Shown: positions 45,961-58,154 of the stretch, in pieces
How positions within the stretch are numbered: the first letter of the stretch is position 1
Layout of the letters: each line of letters starts with the position of its first letter
Source of the DNA: Trichuris trichiura
Taxonomy: Eukaryota; Nematoda; Enoplea; Trichinellida; Trichuridae
Assembly: GCA_037903355.1 (NCBI GenBank)
Contig: JBAJFE010000053.1
Location: forward strand, 116,906-180,905
DNA length: 64,000 nucleotides
Direction: 5' to 3'
Notes under the pieces: model-generated
The model's input: the letters and a program-made list of their open reading frames with translations, nothing else
Databases searched by the model: none
What the model was told of the DNA's origin: nothing
Program-made: the position numbers and the translations under genes

Positions 45961-47480
45961 ATAGCCTTGGAAAGTTACAAGTCCCATCCTCAGCGGTGAG
46001 ATGTTAGAAAGGACGAACATGATGGGCATTACAGGCGATTAAATGGTTCAGCCGGATGTTTTGCACAACTGTTTTCCTATAAGACTGGTCCACACGCTAC
46101 TGATCTCTTTACCTTTGTTTCCACTAATCACTTCATTATGCCTAGCAGAAATGCTTTAATCTTTCGTAGTTTCGAATCATCTTCTTGGCAAATAAATTTG
46201 GAAAATGACTGACCGCCACAGTGCGAGGCACGTTCCACTAATCTCGATGCCTTCTTGATTGCTTCATGCTTTGCTGCGTGGGCTTCCGTTTTTCGAGACC
46301 TTCGCCTGCGTCCTGTTTCATTTTCTTGGATATCAGACAATGCATTCTTGCAATGGTTGAGACAACTAAGGTGCTGGTTGAACTTTTGAGATAGGCTGTT
46401 GCCTACCTCACCAAAGTAGAAGGCAAAGCAACTGCAAATCATCTCGTAAACCACTGCTGGCTTCTTTCAATAGATAACCGTGTTTTTTCATGCCTATCCA
46501 TGGGCCTCAACGAATACGAAGTTTTAAAATACACTTTGAGACCAATCTCCTTGCTAATACGCATAGAGTTTCCTCTGAAACGTTTGTAGTATGGCATTAG
46601 AAATAAGAGAACACTCTGCTTTGACAAACCGCTTTCTGGTCTGGAAGTTTTCTGTCTTATCACTGAGGAAATCAATCCTACTGGATAGCTTTTATATAAA
46701 AAAGCCGCTTTTATGTGTGCAAGCTCGGAGGTAAGCAATGTTTCATCGCAAATTGATGTTGGATTACCAATCATCCCAGTAATTGTGCCTGCGACGAAAA
46801 ATATAAATGTCTGTTCAAATATGTAGGCCTCCTATAGACTGTTGTTTTAAGCCTACGTCCATCGCTGATTATGAGCACGTCGAGTCTCCCATTGTTTCTT
46901 TCTCAATAGTGAAGGAAATGCAGTTCAGGAATAGGCTGCTCAGGTCGTTAACAAACGCTTCCTTCTTCCCCATTTGATGACAGCAAAGATGTCGTTCATG
47001 GATATTATGAAAAACGTCAGGGTAATTGCTGCGTCTGCAAAGAAAAAAGCCTTTTCTTCTAGATATTCAATAAACGTTTTCGCTAAAATGGGTGATAAAG
47101 AGATATCCATTTGTGCCTCCATCTTTTGTATGAAAAACTGTTCTTGAAACTGGAAGTAATTTGCTTTTTTTAAGCGCTAGTTTGTTGACGTGAAAGGTCT
47201 TGAGATTGGTCCTTTGTGATAACGTCAGGTCCGCTTCAAGAAGCTCTTTGAGTGCATTGAGCGCGACATATATGGGGACGCTTGTGAACATCTAATTTAC
47301 GTTATAAAAGAACAAGATTTCCGAGGGGTCTGATTGTAGATTCTTGAACTCAACGCAGAATTTCTTTACTGTTTTCTACTTAGGACGTTCTGCTTCCATT
47401 TAACGGTCTGACGGTCGTTTTCAAATAGGAGTCTAACCGTTCTATAACGCTTTTTCTACTCGAAATCACAGGCTTTTGAG
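45961..47480 (-). mobile_element. Penelope-like element relic: RT + GIY-YIG nuclease
   Basis: Minus strand, frameshifted. In order: FTSVPIYVALNALKELLEAD (about 47230-47290, RT motif A region); KDGGTNG and SPILAKTFIEYLEEKAF (about 47050-47130, motif B); ISMNDIFAVIKWG (about 46970-47010, motif C, with the catalytic Y-x-D-D changed to S-M-N-D); KAAFLYKSYPVGLISSVIR and ISKEIGLKVYFKT (46530-46710, linker); VYEMICSCFAFYFGEVGN then SLSQKFNQHL (46370-46450, GIY-YIG nuclease). At 45998-45961 follows CTGAGGATGGGACTTGTAAC, a decayed hammerhead-like start shared with the fragment at 47559-47905. Non-functional. Confidence 0.85.
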
Positions 47481-47558
47481 AGATACCCATTTTGAAAGTC
47501 CATACAGCTCTGAAGGCTGAGTGTTGCCAATGTACATCATTTCAGAGACCTATACGTC

Positions 47559-47905
47559 GTGTGTTTCGCATTCACAAGACTCCAGCAGAGAACTGAAGCA
47601 ATTAAGAAAGCATCAGGCGTAGTGGAACACGCCTCTTACTGTAACTGTCAATTATTTTTCAAAGTCATTTGCCGAGAAGAGGACTTCAAACTGCGAAAAG
47701 CAAAAGGCCTTTTTGTTACGCATAATGAAGTGATTAGTTGAGACGAAGGTAAAAAGATCAGTGATATGCGAACCAATCTTATTATAAGAATACAGTTAGA
47801 CAAAACATTCGTTTGGCTGCCTATAAAACTCATCATATTCTTTCACTCCAACATATGACCGCTGAAGACGGAACGTGTAACTTCTCAAGCTACGCAGTTT
47901 ATATC
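47559..47905 (+). mobile_element. Penelope-like element 3' fragment
   Basis: Opposite orientation to its neighbour. It reads EAIKKASGVVEHASYC ... ICREEDFKLRKAK, matching the C-terminus of the GIY-YIG domain encoded at 46128-46320 (EAIKKASRLVERASHC ... ICQEDDSKLRKIK). About 120 nt after the coding end, CTGAAGACGGAACGTGTAAC (47862-47881) matches the hammerhead-like start in the other element. The two elements are tail-outward copies of one family. Confidence 0.8.
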
Positions 47906-50900
47906 ATTGTTATTAATAAACTGGTTTACCGTTTTATTTTGAATGATAGCTTAAAAATAGGGAGCTATGTTTGGAGAAACGAAGAAATTGTTTGAACCTG
48001 TTACCGACCAACCAATTTTCAATTAATCCTCACAGATTGTTCGTTTTGTCTTTGACTTTTGGAAACGATAGGGCCAATTAAGTGTAAAAACATGCACAAT
48101 GGTTTCATTTCAGGACGTAATGTGAAGATAACTTCTGTTTCTTTATAACCGCAACAATTTCATGAGATGTCAATTTAGTAAAAGTTATGGGGTAGACGCA
48201 ATGAGTAGAGACAAAAAGGGACAATTTTGACAAAACAATTTTCTTGACACTTACCAGTTAGTGATAGCAGCAGATGAAAGGCGGTTGATGCAACAGTGAG
48301 GTGACAACCAAAAGAACAGCAGTCATTGTTTACGCTATTTGCATTGAAGACGAGTTCACGTTATCTTGCTGACCGAGCAGTGCGAACACTAAGTTTTTCT
48401 CCGGAAAAATGCTTAAACTTGTTCGAGAATCACGGTCGTCTGAGAGCTTTAAATTCACATACTCTAAACATAAAATTGCATCGACGAAAAGTAAGGACAA
48501 GAAACATAAGACCATTAGCACTACGGATACTTGCAGCTTCAAACATACCCAATCCAACTGCAGCGCGACCGCATCCTGTTACGTTCCAGTCAAAACGGAA
48601 GCACCAAATGCAATGAAAATTACTCAAATTACAAGGATCAAGTACCGAACCTATGCTGCCGAAGCTCTGCTTCCAAATTGGAAGCTGCTGATCTTCCTGG
48701 ACGAAGAGCAGCAACGCTGACAACAGGTACCAGAAAAGAAAACTTTGAACAGCATACAAGCGTACAGTCGTAATTCAATCAGCAATTATTTCAAAGGGAG
48801 GAATTTTAATGCAACCGAAACGAAATAACATTAAAAGGAATTCTAGTTCAACTACAGAGAAGTTGACTATATCTTAATAATTTTTACTGTAATTGAATGT
48901 CATTTTCAGACGGTGCAGACGTATAATTTCCTATCACTTGTTCAGGCATCAGCTACCCCACTGACATTTAAGAAATGCATACTTTCCTTTTTCATCATAT
49001 GAGAAGTTCAATTCTCAAGGAAACTTGGATGGAAAGGAAAATCTTATTCAAGGAAAATAGCCTTCATTTAGGCCATTTTGCTAATAAAAATGAATGGAAA
49101 CTGTTTTTAATAGTAATTCTACAAAAACTAACCTTTTTTCCTACTAAAACTGAAGAGGACCATTCATCCTCGCTGCATTTAATTCATCGTTTTTGCTTAC
49201 CGATTGCAATTGCTTTCACAAATATGACTGCTGCAATCACCATTCGTACATCTTTTTTGCTGACTGCTACAATGGAGGTCCGCAATCCTTACGTAACGAT
49301 TGATGCGTTCCACGTATGCTTTCACGATGAGCACTAACGAAGAAAATGAAGGAGTGATAAACAGTGGCCAGAAATATGCGACTGCTCAGTAATTTTTAAT
49401 GAGAGCAAACTGAAATTGAGCCATCGCACTCGTCGACGGTGATAAGGCGCAGACAAGACGATAAGGTTAAGGCAAGTCTCTGCTTTATCGCTGAAAACGG
49501 AACCAGTTCAGTTGTGAAAGCTTCGATCAATCGTGCTAGTTTACGTGCAATGCGAATAAACCGTTTTGCTATCGAAAAAATAATCTTGCCCCACGATGTG
49601 ATAATGTTTCGTGTTCGCTGATGTTTGCTTTACTTATAGAATTTGTGTGAGGAAAGAATTTTGTGAAATAACAACAGTCTTTAATAGCTACGCCTGGAAC
49701 GTGTTGAAAAGGATACCACTTAATGGTCTGATTTAAAAATAACGTAATTTCTTCGGACAGAAAAGGAAAAGTATAGCAAGAAGAACAACGTTACAAGTAG
49801 AAAGAAAAAACAGTAAAGTTTTCCACCGATAACGATTCTGAATTCTTCGAAATTATTCCCCAAACGAAACAAAAATTCATGATCGATCAATTTGGCTTCC
49901 GATCCATTCATGCCTTAAAATCCATAACGAACTGGCCTGCTTGCGTTATAATGCATTAGTTAATCATCACCGCTGCTAAGAACATGAAGTTTCCAAACAA
50001 ATTAAGCTAATTTTAGTCTGATCATCATACTTTCAAAATAATACTGGTATTTAGAATAAACGGATGTCTTGTCATACATCTATACACAAAAAACACCGTA
50101 GCCAACCGCAGTTTAAAAAATGCAGGTTCCTTTTCACAAATTGTCAGCCATATTGCACAAGCCTTATTAGAAAGGAGAATGGCCATTCTGCGCTACCTTT
50201 ATACGGGTTAAAGCAGAATCATTTGGCTTATATGTAAGCTTACGATAAAGAAAAGACAGAGCAGTGACCGGCAAATTTACAACAAGAGAACGTGCATTTT
50301 TTAAGGTGATGGTGGAATATTTGCGCGAAAGTAGATAAGGCCACAAACAGCTTTCTTTCGTCAACAAAATTAAGATGTAACGCTAGACTAAGCAACATTT
50401 GACTCATAAGTTTAATAAATGTCTTACTGCAGCTAAGAAATAGACTATGGTATTATTACGCGGACCTATTATCAATTCGTTCGTTGAATTTCTAGAAAAA
50501 AACTAAGTGTCATGTTGAAATCTTTTTGAATACATGATGATTTGCAGTATTACACAATAAAAATGAAAGCACATAACACGCGGAGAAAAATGGTCATGAT
50601 TGCTTAGATGAAAAAAGTTCTACTCTATTATCGAGGAGAAATTGTCACTTTCTGTCGGCGCGGGATTATAGCTGGGTTCCAAAGCATGACTGGCCAGAAG
50701 ATGAACAAGTATACCAGCGCATAATTATCTTTAAAAGCGTGGCAGCTTTAATAAGTGGATTATGCAAATAGTAGTGCCTTCATAACTCCATCTAAGTTAA
50801 TAGCAAATCTTAGTTGGCAAGAAACAAAGTTAAAGCAGTAAAACAAATTTACTTCAACACTAGAATTTTCCATTCAGAGAACTAAATAGAAGCTCTTATT

Positions 50901-51645
50901 TTACATCTCATTCAGCAAAATTGCTGAAAACTAATGGTACCAATCTTTTGAAGCCAAATGGCAACTACAATTGAGAAGCACGTCCTTATCCCTCCCTACG
51001 TACGAGCGTACTTCTTTGAACGGAAGGTAATCAATCGACTGCCATGAATAAATCAGTTCCTGACAAATACTAAATGCATGAAGAGCTATTACGGGAATAA
51101 AAGCATTCCTTTCTTAGCGGGAATATAGTTCACTTTATTTAGCCCTTCACACTTTAGACGCTAAAGTTTCTACATGGCATAAAACTTTTCCAAAATGGGT
51201 GTCATTTGCTTGCAAACGATCTACTGTCTAGAAACTGCATGTTGCTTTCTAGAGAAACGCAGATTATGTTGTTTTGTGCTCATTTAAGCTTGAGATGAAA
51301 TGTAAGCCTAATGTTTAGGCTTAAGCTGATGCTTGGGCAAGGCAGTATTGCTGGGAAAAGCACACTGAGACGAAACAGGCATGTGTTCAGTTGGTGGTTG
51401 GTTATTTGCAATGATAGAGTTAACGAGAACTGAAATTGGTTCTTTTTCGAAAAACGAAATCAGTACACAGTACTGTTAGAAACTGGAATATTACTAAATA
51501 CTAATACAGTTGTGTTTAGAAGAATTTAATAGAATTATCAAGTGACGGTTCTCTTTCTGAGTTTCTCATGCATTTCGTATCCGCTTTTCTTGTCTGTAAT
51601 TTCGACAGTTACGTCAGATTTAATAAAAAAAAAGTTAATAGCATC
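47906..51645. other. No gene firmly supported; weak candidate at 48.3-48.8 kb
   Basis: At 48326-48773 all three plus frames are partly open. A possible 46-nt intron (GTAAGGAC ... CTTGCAG, 48489-48534) would join two open segments, but no domain is visible and the frame is ambiguous. A 120-codon plus-strand open frame at 48975-49337 is likewise unrecognised. The rest is AT-rich with nothing seen, apart from one decayed ribozyme-like motif listed separately. Confidence 0.4.
49486..49528 (+). ncRNA. Decayed hammerhead-like motif
   Basis: TATCG, CTGAAAA (one change from CTGANGA), CGGAAC...GTTGT, GAAA (49516-49519), GCTT, CGATC. The closing stem ATCG/CGAT is still 4 bp. The change in the core should abolish activity. 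Confidence 0.3.
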
Positions 51646-51717
51646 TCCTCGGTAGTATAGTGGTGAGTATTCCCGCCTGTCACGCGGGCGACCCGGGTTC
51701 GATTCCCGGCCGGGGAG
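51646..51717 (+). tRNA. tRNA-Asp (GTC)
   Basis: 72-nt cloverleaf: acceptor TCCTCGG/CCGGGGA, D arm GTATAGTGGTGAGTAT, anticodon stem CCGCC/GGCGG region with anticodon GTC (loop CTGTCAC), T arm GGGTTCGATTCCC, discriminator G. A short T run (CTTTTTG) follows the gene and may stop Pol III. Confidence 0.97.
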
Positions 51718-53076
51718 GACCTTTTTGTCCATTTAATTATACCTACTCTTTTGTAGTGCCTAATGCGCATCATTACTTTTATTGCATAGTGTGACCATTG
51801 ACTGACTATTGTTGTGAGAGTAAATGATTAAATTGATAAAATGCTTTGACGAATTAACAAGAGCTATAGTTACAATAACTTAATTTAATGGAGTAATAAG
51901 TGCCCATTCATTCTTTGATATTCTGCCCTTACGTAACGATAGCTTTGTGTATTTCTCAGCATCGCTAAGGCGTATATTGAGATGCCGAATTAAATATGAC
52001 TTCGAATAGTACGTAAACTCATTGTTACAGAAGATGTTCCGTTATAACATTCAATAAATTTTTTTCCAAAGCTATAAGGTCCAATCATGACCGTTCATCA
52101 GCAGTGAAAGCGTATAATTACTTTTGCGGTTTAGCAGTTGACGGCGTGTGAAAGTTTATCACCCGAAAGCTCGTGTTTTAACAAAGTTCTAACGAGATCC
52201 TATTGGTAAATAGATCTTAGAAACCAAATCAGTCCTTTCTTACTGTTCATACTTGATGCAGAAGATTTCTTGATTGATGAAAGCTTTTAGTTTTAGAATC
52301 CAGCTAAACAGAGCCCCCAAAGTGCTATCCACCCTTAAGAACGGCAAAATCACGGACCAGACGTGGTTGCTAAATCATCAAATTTGACTTACTGGAGTGC
52401 CTCTTACACTGCAGATAGGTGACACAGTGACTTGTCGACAATAAGATCACATTTGCTCTTCCTTAATGCTGTAAAAAGAAGTGGTAGAAATACTCAATCG
52501 CACAACCCGTGAAGGATCAGAACGTTCACTTACTCCTATCACAGCTTAGATTTAAGAATCAACTGTATACGCAATTGATCGGAATTTTTCATAGTGGTTC
52601 ATCTCCTTACTGCCTTGTCTGATGTATAAGTCATAGCATTTTCTGACGTCAACGATTAACAAAGCTCTTCACATACTTTTGAAGCCCCTTTCCTAGCATC
52701 GTAACGGACCAAACTGCTTGTTCTTAACAACACATTTACGGACCAATTTGTCGCTGATGAGAAAACTGAATCAGAATCGACGGACAAATGCGAATCAGAT
52801 GCCGCCATTGCTTGCGCATTTCACTGTGCATTACGTCATTTCGAAAGAAACAGACGCAGTGGACAGCAGTTACCGCACAATAAGTTTTGCAGGCACACGG
52901 CGGCATCTGGTCCATTCTCATCGTATATTCTTATTCAGTTTCCCAATGATGGCAAAACAATCAGTCAGGATACACTGTCAATATAAGAGCTACTCGCATA
53001 ACACGATTCAGTTGAGAAGTAAAAACTCAAAGTACTACTGACACAAAAAACTATTTCAAATAAGTGACAACGAATG
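51718..53076. other. No gene supported
   Basis: AT-rich spacer between tRNA genes. At about 52140-52185 TTGACGGCG ... CACCCGAAAGCTC resembles a badly decayed hammerhead repeat. A 107-codon plus-strand open frame at 52718-53041 has no domain. Confidence 0.45.
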
Positions 53077-53149
53077 TGTCCTTGCCTGGGCTCGAACCAG
53101 GGACCTTCTGTGTGTAAGACAGATGTGATAACCACTACACTACAAGGAC
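53077..53149 (-). tRNA. tRNA-Val (TAC)
   Basis: Minus strand, 73 nt: acceptor GTCCTTG/CAAGGAC, D arm TAGTGTAGTGGTTATCAC, anticodon stem TCTGT/ACAGA with loop CTTACAC (anticodon TAC), T arm CCTGGTTCGAGCCCAGG, discriminator A. The body is almost identical to the two tRNA-Val(AAC) genes nearby; the anticodon difference is a single base. Confidence 0.95.
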
Positions 53150-53901
53150 GATGAAATACAACTCTTATTTAAATACATCACGATATATTGAAAAGTCCAC
53201 TAGCAACCACCTCCATTACCTAACATAAAAGACGCGTAGCAACCTACTATCACCTATTATGATCACTAATAATCAGTTCTCCTTATTCTTCACTGAAAAA
53301 ACTTTAACGCCAACAAGCGAATAAGTGCCAGTGAACTGAAATATTCAGAAATTTGCGTTCTTATTTTGCTACTTTAGCTATGGTTTACGGTGACTTCATG
53401 TATGAGTAAGAAAACTGATATTCTGAAGTAAAAAGATCTAAGGATAAGAGGAAGCTGATATACGCAAAAGAATATCTGATCTGCCATCCGCATTAATCAG
53501 CAGTGATAACCGAATTTTTACTGTACGCATCAACATGGTAAATGAACCAACTACCTATTGCAAACAAAACAACGTCATAAACAGATCCAGCCTAAAGGTC
53601 GATAGAAACATGAGATTGAAAATGTACGATTATGCAAAGCCGCTGGGTACTGACTTCAAGAAAAACATGGGCATACCACCTGTCAAACTTTTCCTGTTTC
53701 ATGCAAAGAAACCATTTCTATTGATCAAAACGAAAGAAACTTTCGGGATACTTTCTATCACGTCTTCAGCCAATGCGTGTGTATGCATTCAGACGCTATT
53801 TAAAGTGGCAGTATTTTTCTAATTTTATGATTTGACTGAAATAAGTGAATGCTACTCCTTTGATGACTCGTCGTCTACTCAGGTTTCTATCCCATTGCAA
53901 T
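53150..53901. other. No gene; possible decayed ribozyme-like motif
   Basis: Spacer between tRNA-Val genes. On the minus strand at about 53715-53775, CTGAAGACGTGATA ... TATCCCGAAAG has the core order of the hammerhead family with a mismatched stem II and no convincing closing stem. A 95-codon plus-strand open frame (53535-53822) overlaps it and looks spurious. Confidence 0.35.
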
Positions 53902-53974
53902 GTCCTTGTAGTGTAGTAGTTATCACATCTGTCTAACACACAGAAGGTCCCTGGTTCGAGCCCAGGCAAGGACA
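53902..53974 (+). tRNA. tRNA-Val (AAC)
   Basis: 73 nt: acceptor GTCCTTG/CAAGGAC, D arm TAGTGTAGTAGTTATCAC, anticodon stem TCTGT/ACAGA with loop CTAACAC (anticodon AAC), T arm CCTGGTTCGAGCCCAGG, discriminator A. Opposite in strand to the neighbouring tRNA-Val genes. Confidence 0.96.
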
Positions 53975-54214
53975 TATCCATGTCTAAAGTTTGCATAGAC
54001 CCAAACAGAAACGTTTTTGTTTCAGCTTCTTTTAGTCAGCTCTATGACGATTATCGATGTCAATAACTATTCATTCTGATTGATAATAACAGTCGCTGTA
54101 AATTCAAAAATTAACACTTAGCCTCTAAACTTTTTTGGCTCATGGAAACACGAAATGCTAACAAAAGTCTGCTGCTTTGCAAACATAAGTTTCTGTTTCG
54201 GTGAATAATAGCGA

Positions 54215-54287
54215 TGTTCTTGCCTGGGCTCGAACCAGGGACCTTCTGTGTGTTAGACAGATGTGATAACCACTACACTACAAGAAC
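54215..54287 (-). tRNA. tRNA-Val (AAC)
   Basis: Minus strand, 73 nt: acceptor GTTCTTG/CAAGAAC (a compensated G-C to A-T pair relative to its neighbours), loop CTAACAC (anticodon AAC), T arm CCTGGTTCGAGCCCAGG, discriminator A. The compensatory acceptor change argues that the gene is under selection. Confidence 0.96.
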
Positions 54288-57200
54288 ACGTCTTTTACGC
54301 TTCCAATTCATCAGGTTATCAGTAGCATAAAGCAAAGGAACTTCAGGAAACCCACACCTAAAGAGGGAATAGACTGCCTGTTAGAATACACGTATTGTCA
54401 TGCAAAATAATACATTGATTGAAGACATTACGAGCTTCCATATGTCAGGATGTGATATTGTCAGCACTTCTCTTCTTCGCCTAAACATGGGACAAAACTG
54501 GCTCATTGGCATATACCAATCCAATATCCTACGGAATGCAGTGAAAATGCATTATGCGTTGATGATAAAGGAGGACATTTGTCTTGTGAATTTAGCTGAG
54601 TTGTTCCTAAAACTTTATATTCCTATTTTCTTAATACGGTTTGTCCTCATGAGGAACAATGCAACTTTCAAAAGCCACACCGGATATAGAGTTCTTTGTA
54701 GCATACTAACTGGTTTTCCATATATACAATGCAGTCGAAAAATTCATAAGCAGTTCTCATCTTTTGTATAAGATGAGATCACATAATGCGTTTCTGCTCT
54801 CATGCAGTTGATGACTTAGGGAAAGTCACTACTACAAGTTACTGTTTTATATCATCTGTAATTTTGCTGAGAGAAAAGTAAGAGTGTAAGAAGACGCCAT
54901 GGGGGTTAACGTCAAAATCCTGAACAGGTTGAAAATGACTAGCCTAAAAATGAAAGTTAAGCTAGTTTTGTGGCGGTTATGCATTGGCAGTTTCTGGATA
55001 AGGAATGTATTTGAGTAGAGGCATTATTAATTGGTCTTGCTTGAAGTTATTGATTTAAGAAAAACAAGAATATTACAATAACGCATCTACTCAAGCCTCT
55101 AACGACACGCCGGAGAGAAGAACATGTCATCGATTATGTCGCCCCTTTACCTAAACATTGGCCCAAAAGTAAGGCTTAAACTTGCGTCATAGCGGGCTGA
55201 TGACTGGTTGATCAAGAGGCTATCAACCATGAACATCACGAAAGACAACAACAGAGGAGGGATAAATGACTAACATGCCAAGATGCTATATTAGGTGGTA
55301 TTGTGACTGCTAGTGAAAACCGAATCCTATAGAATGGTTCAAAAAGAAAAACTCATATTAAATGCGCATGAGAGACTGCAATTACAGCAAATAACCAAGT
55401 CTGCAGCACGTGACATTCTAGGGCTGCGTTATAGATTTAGCCTACTTGACTACAATAGCATGAGTACGTCAATTTATCTGCCTTTGTAATGAGAAAAACA
55501 AAGAAATGCAGTTGTTGTTAAGAGAAAAACACACAAAATAAAGCAGACAGTGTAAATTATTAAGCAACACCTTATCAAGCGGACAATCATTGTAAAATTA
55601 TGACACGAACTATGAAAACACTTACAGTATTTATCCTTTATAACATCAGCTGTTAGACCTAGAAGAGACATGAACAGAAAGATTTGTTTTCACAATGTTG
55701 AAGTCACTCAGCGCTGATTTATTCCATGTCGAGTGGAATATCTCATCTTCCCGCAGAGCATCGTCCCACTGAGCTGGTATTGAAGGAAGATGATTTACAT
55801 ACTCCTATACGACCAAAAATAGTACATCTGTTTTCACTACGCGTCCCTTCCACTGCTTGAAAGCAAGATAAGACTGAATGCAAATACCAATATGCAAAAA
55901 CATTCCAAAAGCTTTCCATTCATTCATAGTTTACCACACATGCATAATTCTAATACCTTTTTTGGCTGTGACGTGTTTCACTCTCACAACTTTTCTCTGT
56001 CAATTTGCGTAGTATTGTCACGGGAAGAATGAGTGCACCTTTCTGATCATCCCTCAAACTGAAAGCGACAAAAGTTTAAACAGCTCTTCCACATACGTGC
56101 TTCAACTACGCAGTATAATGAACAGAAACTACGTGTTCTACAGCCATTCCTGTCTCCAGACGTCGCACAGACTGAGTAATAGCTTATTGTGATTATATTA
56201 CTTCAGCAACATCATTTGTTTTATTTTGAAGTCGATTCACCAATCATTTCTTCTTCTTGTAAAGTTCAACGTCGATAACATCTGGTGAACATCTGCCGTC
56301 TCGAAGCTTCTTATTTTAATAATAGAGATCTGCGTCGCGCGAACGCTTTTCTGCGTCTATGAGCTCAATTCTTTTAAAGCGTCGCTTCAAGTATGCGAAG
56401 GAGTCGTTTTCACCATGTCTTGAAAGCTTCATTATCTCATTATATCATGGTGCTATGCAAATTTATTCCCTACGCAATTTCAAATGAACGCCTTAGGAAA
56501 ACATGACCATCTTTGTGAGTAGTATGTCGAAGTTTCGCATAATTTACTTCAGTACAATCGATATCTGCGCGTATAGTGCAATTAATATTATGGCTTTAAT
56601 TTTTACGCGCTCATCATTGCCAGTCTGGCTAGTAGCTATCTCATCGTCAGTTTGTTCCCCTCTGCAGTCGCCTATCTCAGATAGATAACAGATTTACACC
56701 GCGAACGCTGTCTTCTGTTTATTTAAGTGCAAATTTTTGACTAACACATTTATGCTTGAATGGTGAAAGCGCTAAAGCTAAGCTGTTTCTAATCTTTTAT
56801 GGCTCTGCTTAAGTATGGTCTTAAAATGAGAAAAATATCACTTCACCATATCATAAACTAACTGGTTTTTTCCTTTAATAATTGAGCAGCTGTCATGGCA
56901 GTATATTCCAGGCAGTGCTCACTTGAGTCGATAAACGTTCTAATCAGTTAGCAAAATATCAACTGCATTTTCAATAAAACCATAATTATTATAATTAACC
57001 TGCATTCCAACTTCTTCAATAAAACTAAACCAACCGCTAGGAAATTCTGCTTGTCTGCAACAATAATCAAAACGTTTACTTACCCAGTGAAACCTCGGTC
57101 GTCTGTACAGCGAAAAATTCAAATGGCAGAACGTCAATTGACTTGCAGGTACCATGCTTACTGTCATATACATAATCAAAATATTTGAGCATTAGAGACT

Positions 57201-58154
57201 TCCCAATGGGTTCACATATTTTCATCATCACAATTTTTCTTCATAAAAGAGCTGTTTATAATTTTACAAAACCGATACAATCAACACAACAAACGTAGAA
57301 AGTGAAGGTTGAGATTTCGCAAACTCACATCATTTTTACTATGCAGAATCCGTGAGTTTAACGTAGGTCACGCGTGTGTTTTCCGAGAAAAAGAAAATGT
57401 CTCAGACGAGTTATTCATGGAAGCGGCGCTAAAGCAGGCGATATATTCATAAGTCTCTATACAACTCAAAACTATACAACTACTCTCTATACAACTCTTC
57501 AACATGAAGTCTCTATACATTATTTTTTCCATTCCTTCTGCCGACATGTTAATTCGTTCTGATCCTTTTTTCTCACAACCTTTCCATCGCTCCAGATTGT
57601 TGCCCATCCATTATGAGAATCACTGCTGCAGAAATCCACTGGTGCGCTATATGCTATTAGTCATCACGTCAAATGTGATTTAAATGTCGAAAAGCTGCAA
57701 GAAACCTGTGCATGCCTGAGCTTAAAGTACAAACGTTCCGTTCAACAACTGAGTGATCTAAGCAATTGCATAACAATTTTTTATGTTGGTTCGTATGCGT
57801 CATACTTTAACGTTCACATAGCTTTTTTACTGATACATGTAATCAAGGAAAACAGTCTTTCAGCAAACGATGCATACTGAGTAGAATGGGAAAATTGTAC
57901 GTGACTGTAAAAGATGATACTGTTAAAACAATGCTATGCCGATACCGTTTGCATTGCATAACCGAAAGTAAGCGTAAATGAAGGCCACTTTTGATAGCAG
58001 TTCTTAATTTTAATGCGTCTATTTTTGTTTAAACGAGATACATCCGGCAAAAACACAATTGTAGTAAGAAAAAGTCTTTTTCCTGAATGCAAATAGAAGA
58101 CGTACCGTAAAAGTTGACGCGAAATAGAAGATTCATGTCTATATGCAATTTTTT
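54288..58154. other. No gene supported
   Basis: AT-rich. A minus-strand open segment at about 56940-57050 reads SGWFSFIEEVGMQVNYNN and ends in a stop; it follows a TTGCAG acceptor and could be a terminal exon of an unknown gene. CTCTATACAACT is repeated at 57450-57500. A 123-codon plus-strand open frame at 54400-54771 is unrecognised. Confidence 0.4.

Noticed and set aside
51538..51732. Minus-strand peptide GRESNPGRPRDRREYSPLYY
   Set aside because: Translation of the tRNA-Asp gene, a common false protein.
52140..52185. Hammerhead-like CCCGAAAGCTCGTG
   Set aside because: The CTGANGA half is mutated to TTGACGG and stem II does not pair; at most a remnant.
53796..53996. Minus-strand peptide with LPGLEPGTFCV
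   Set aside because: Translation of the tRNA-Val gene.
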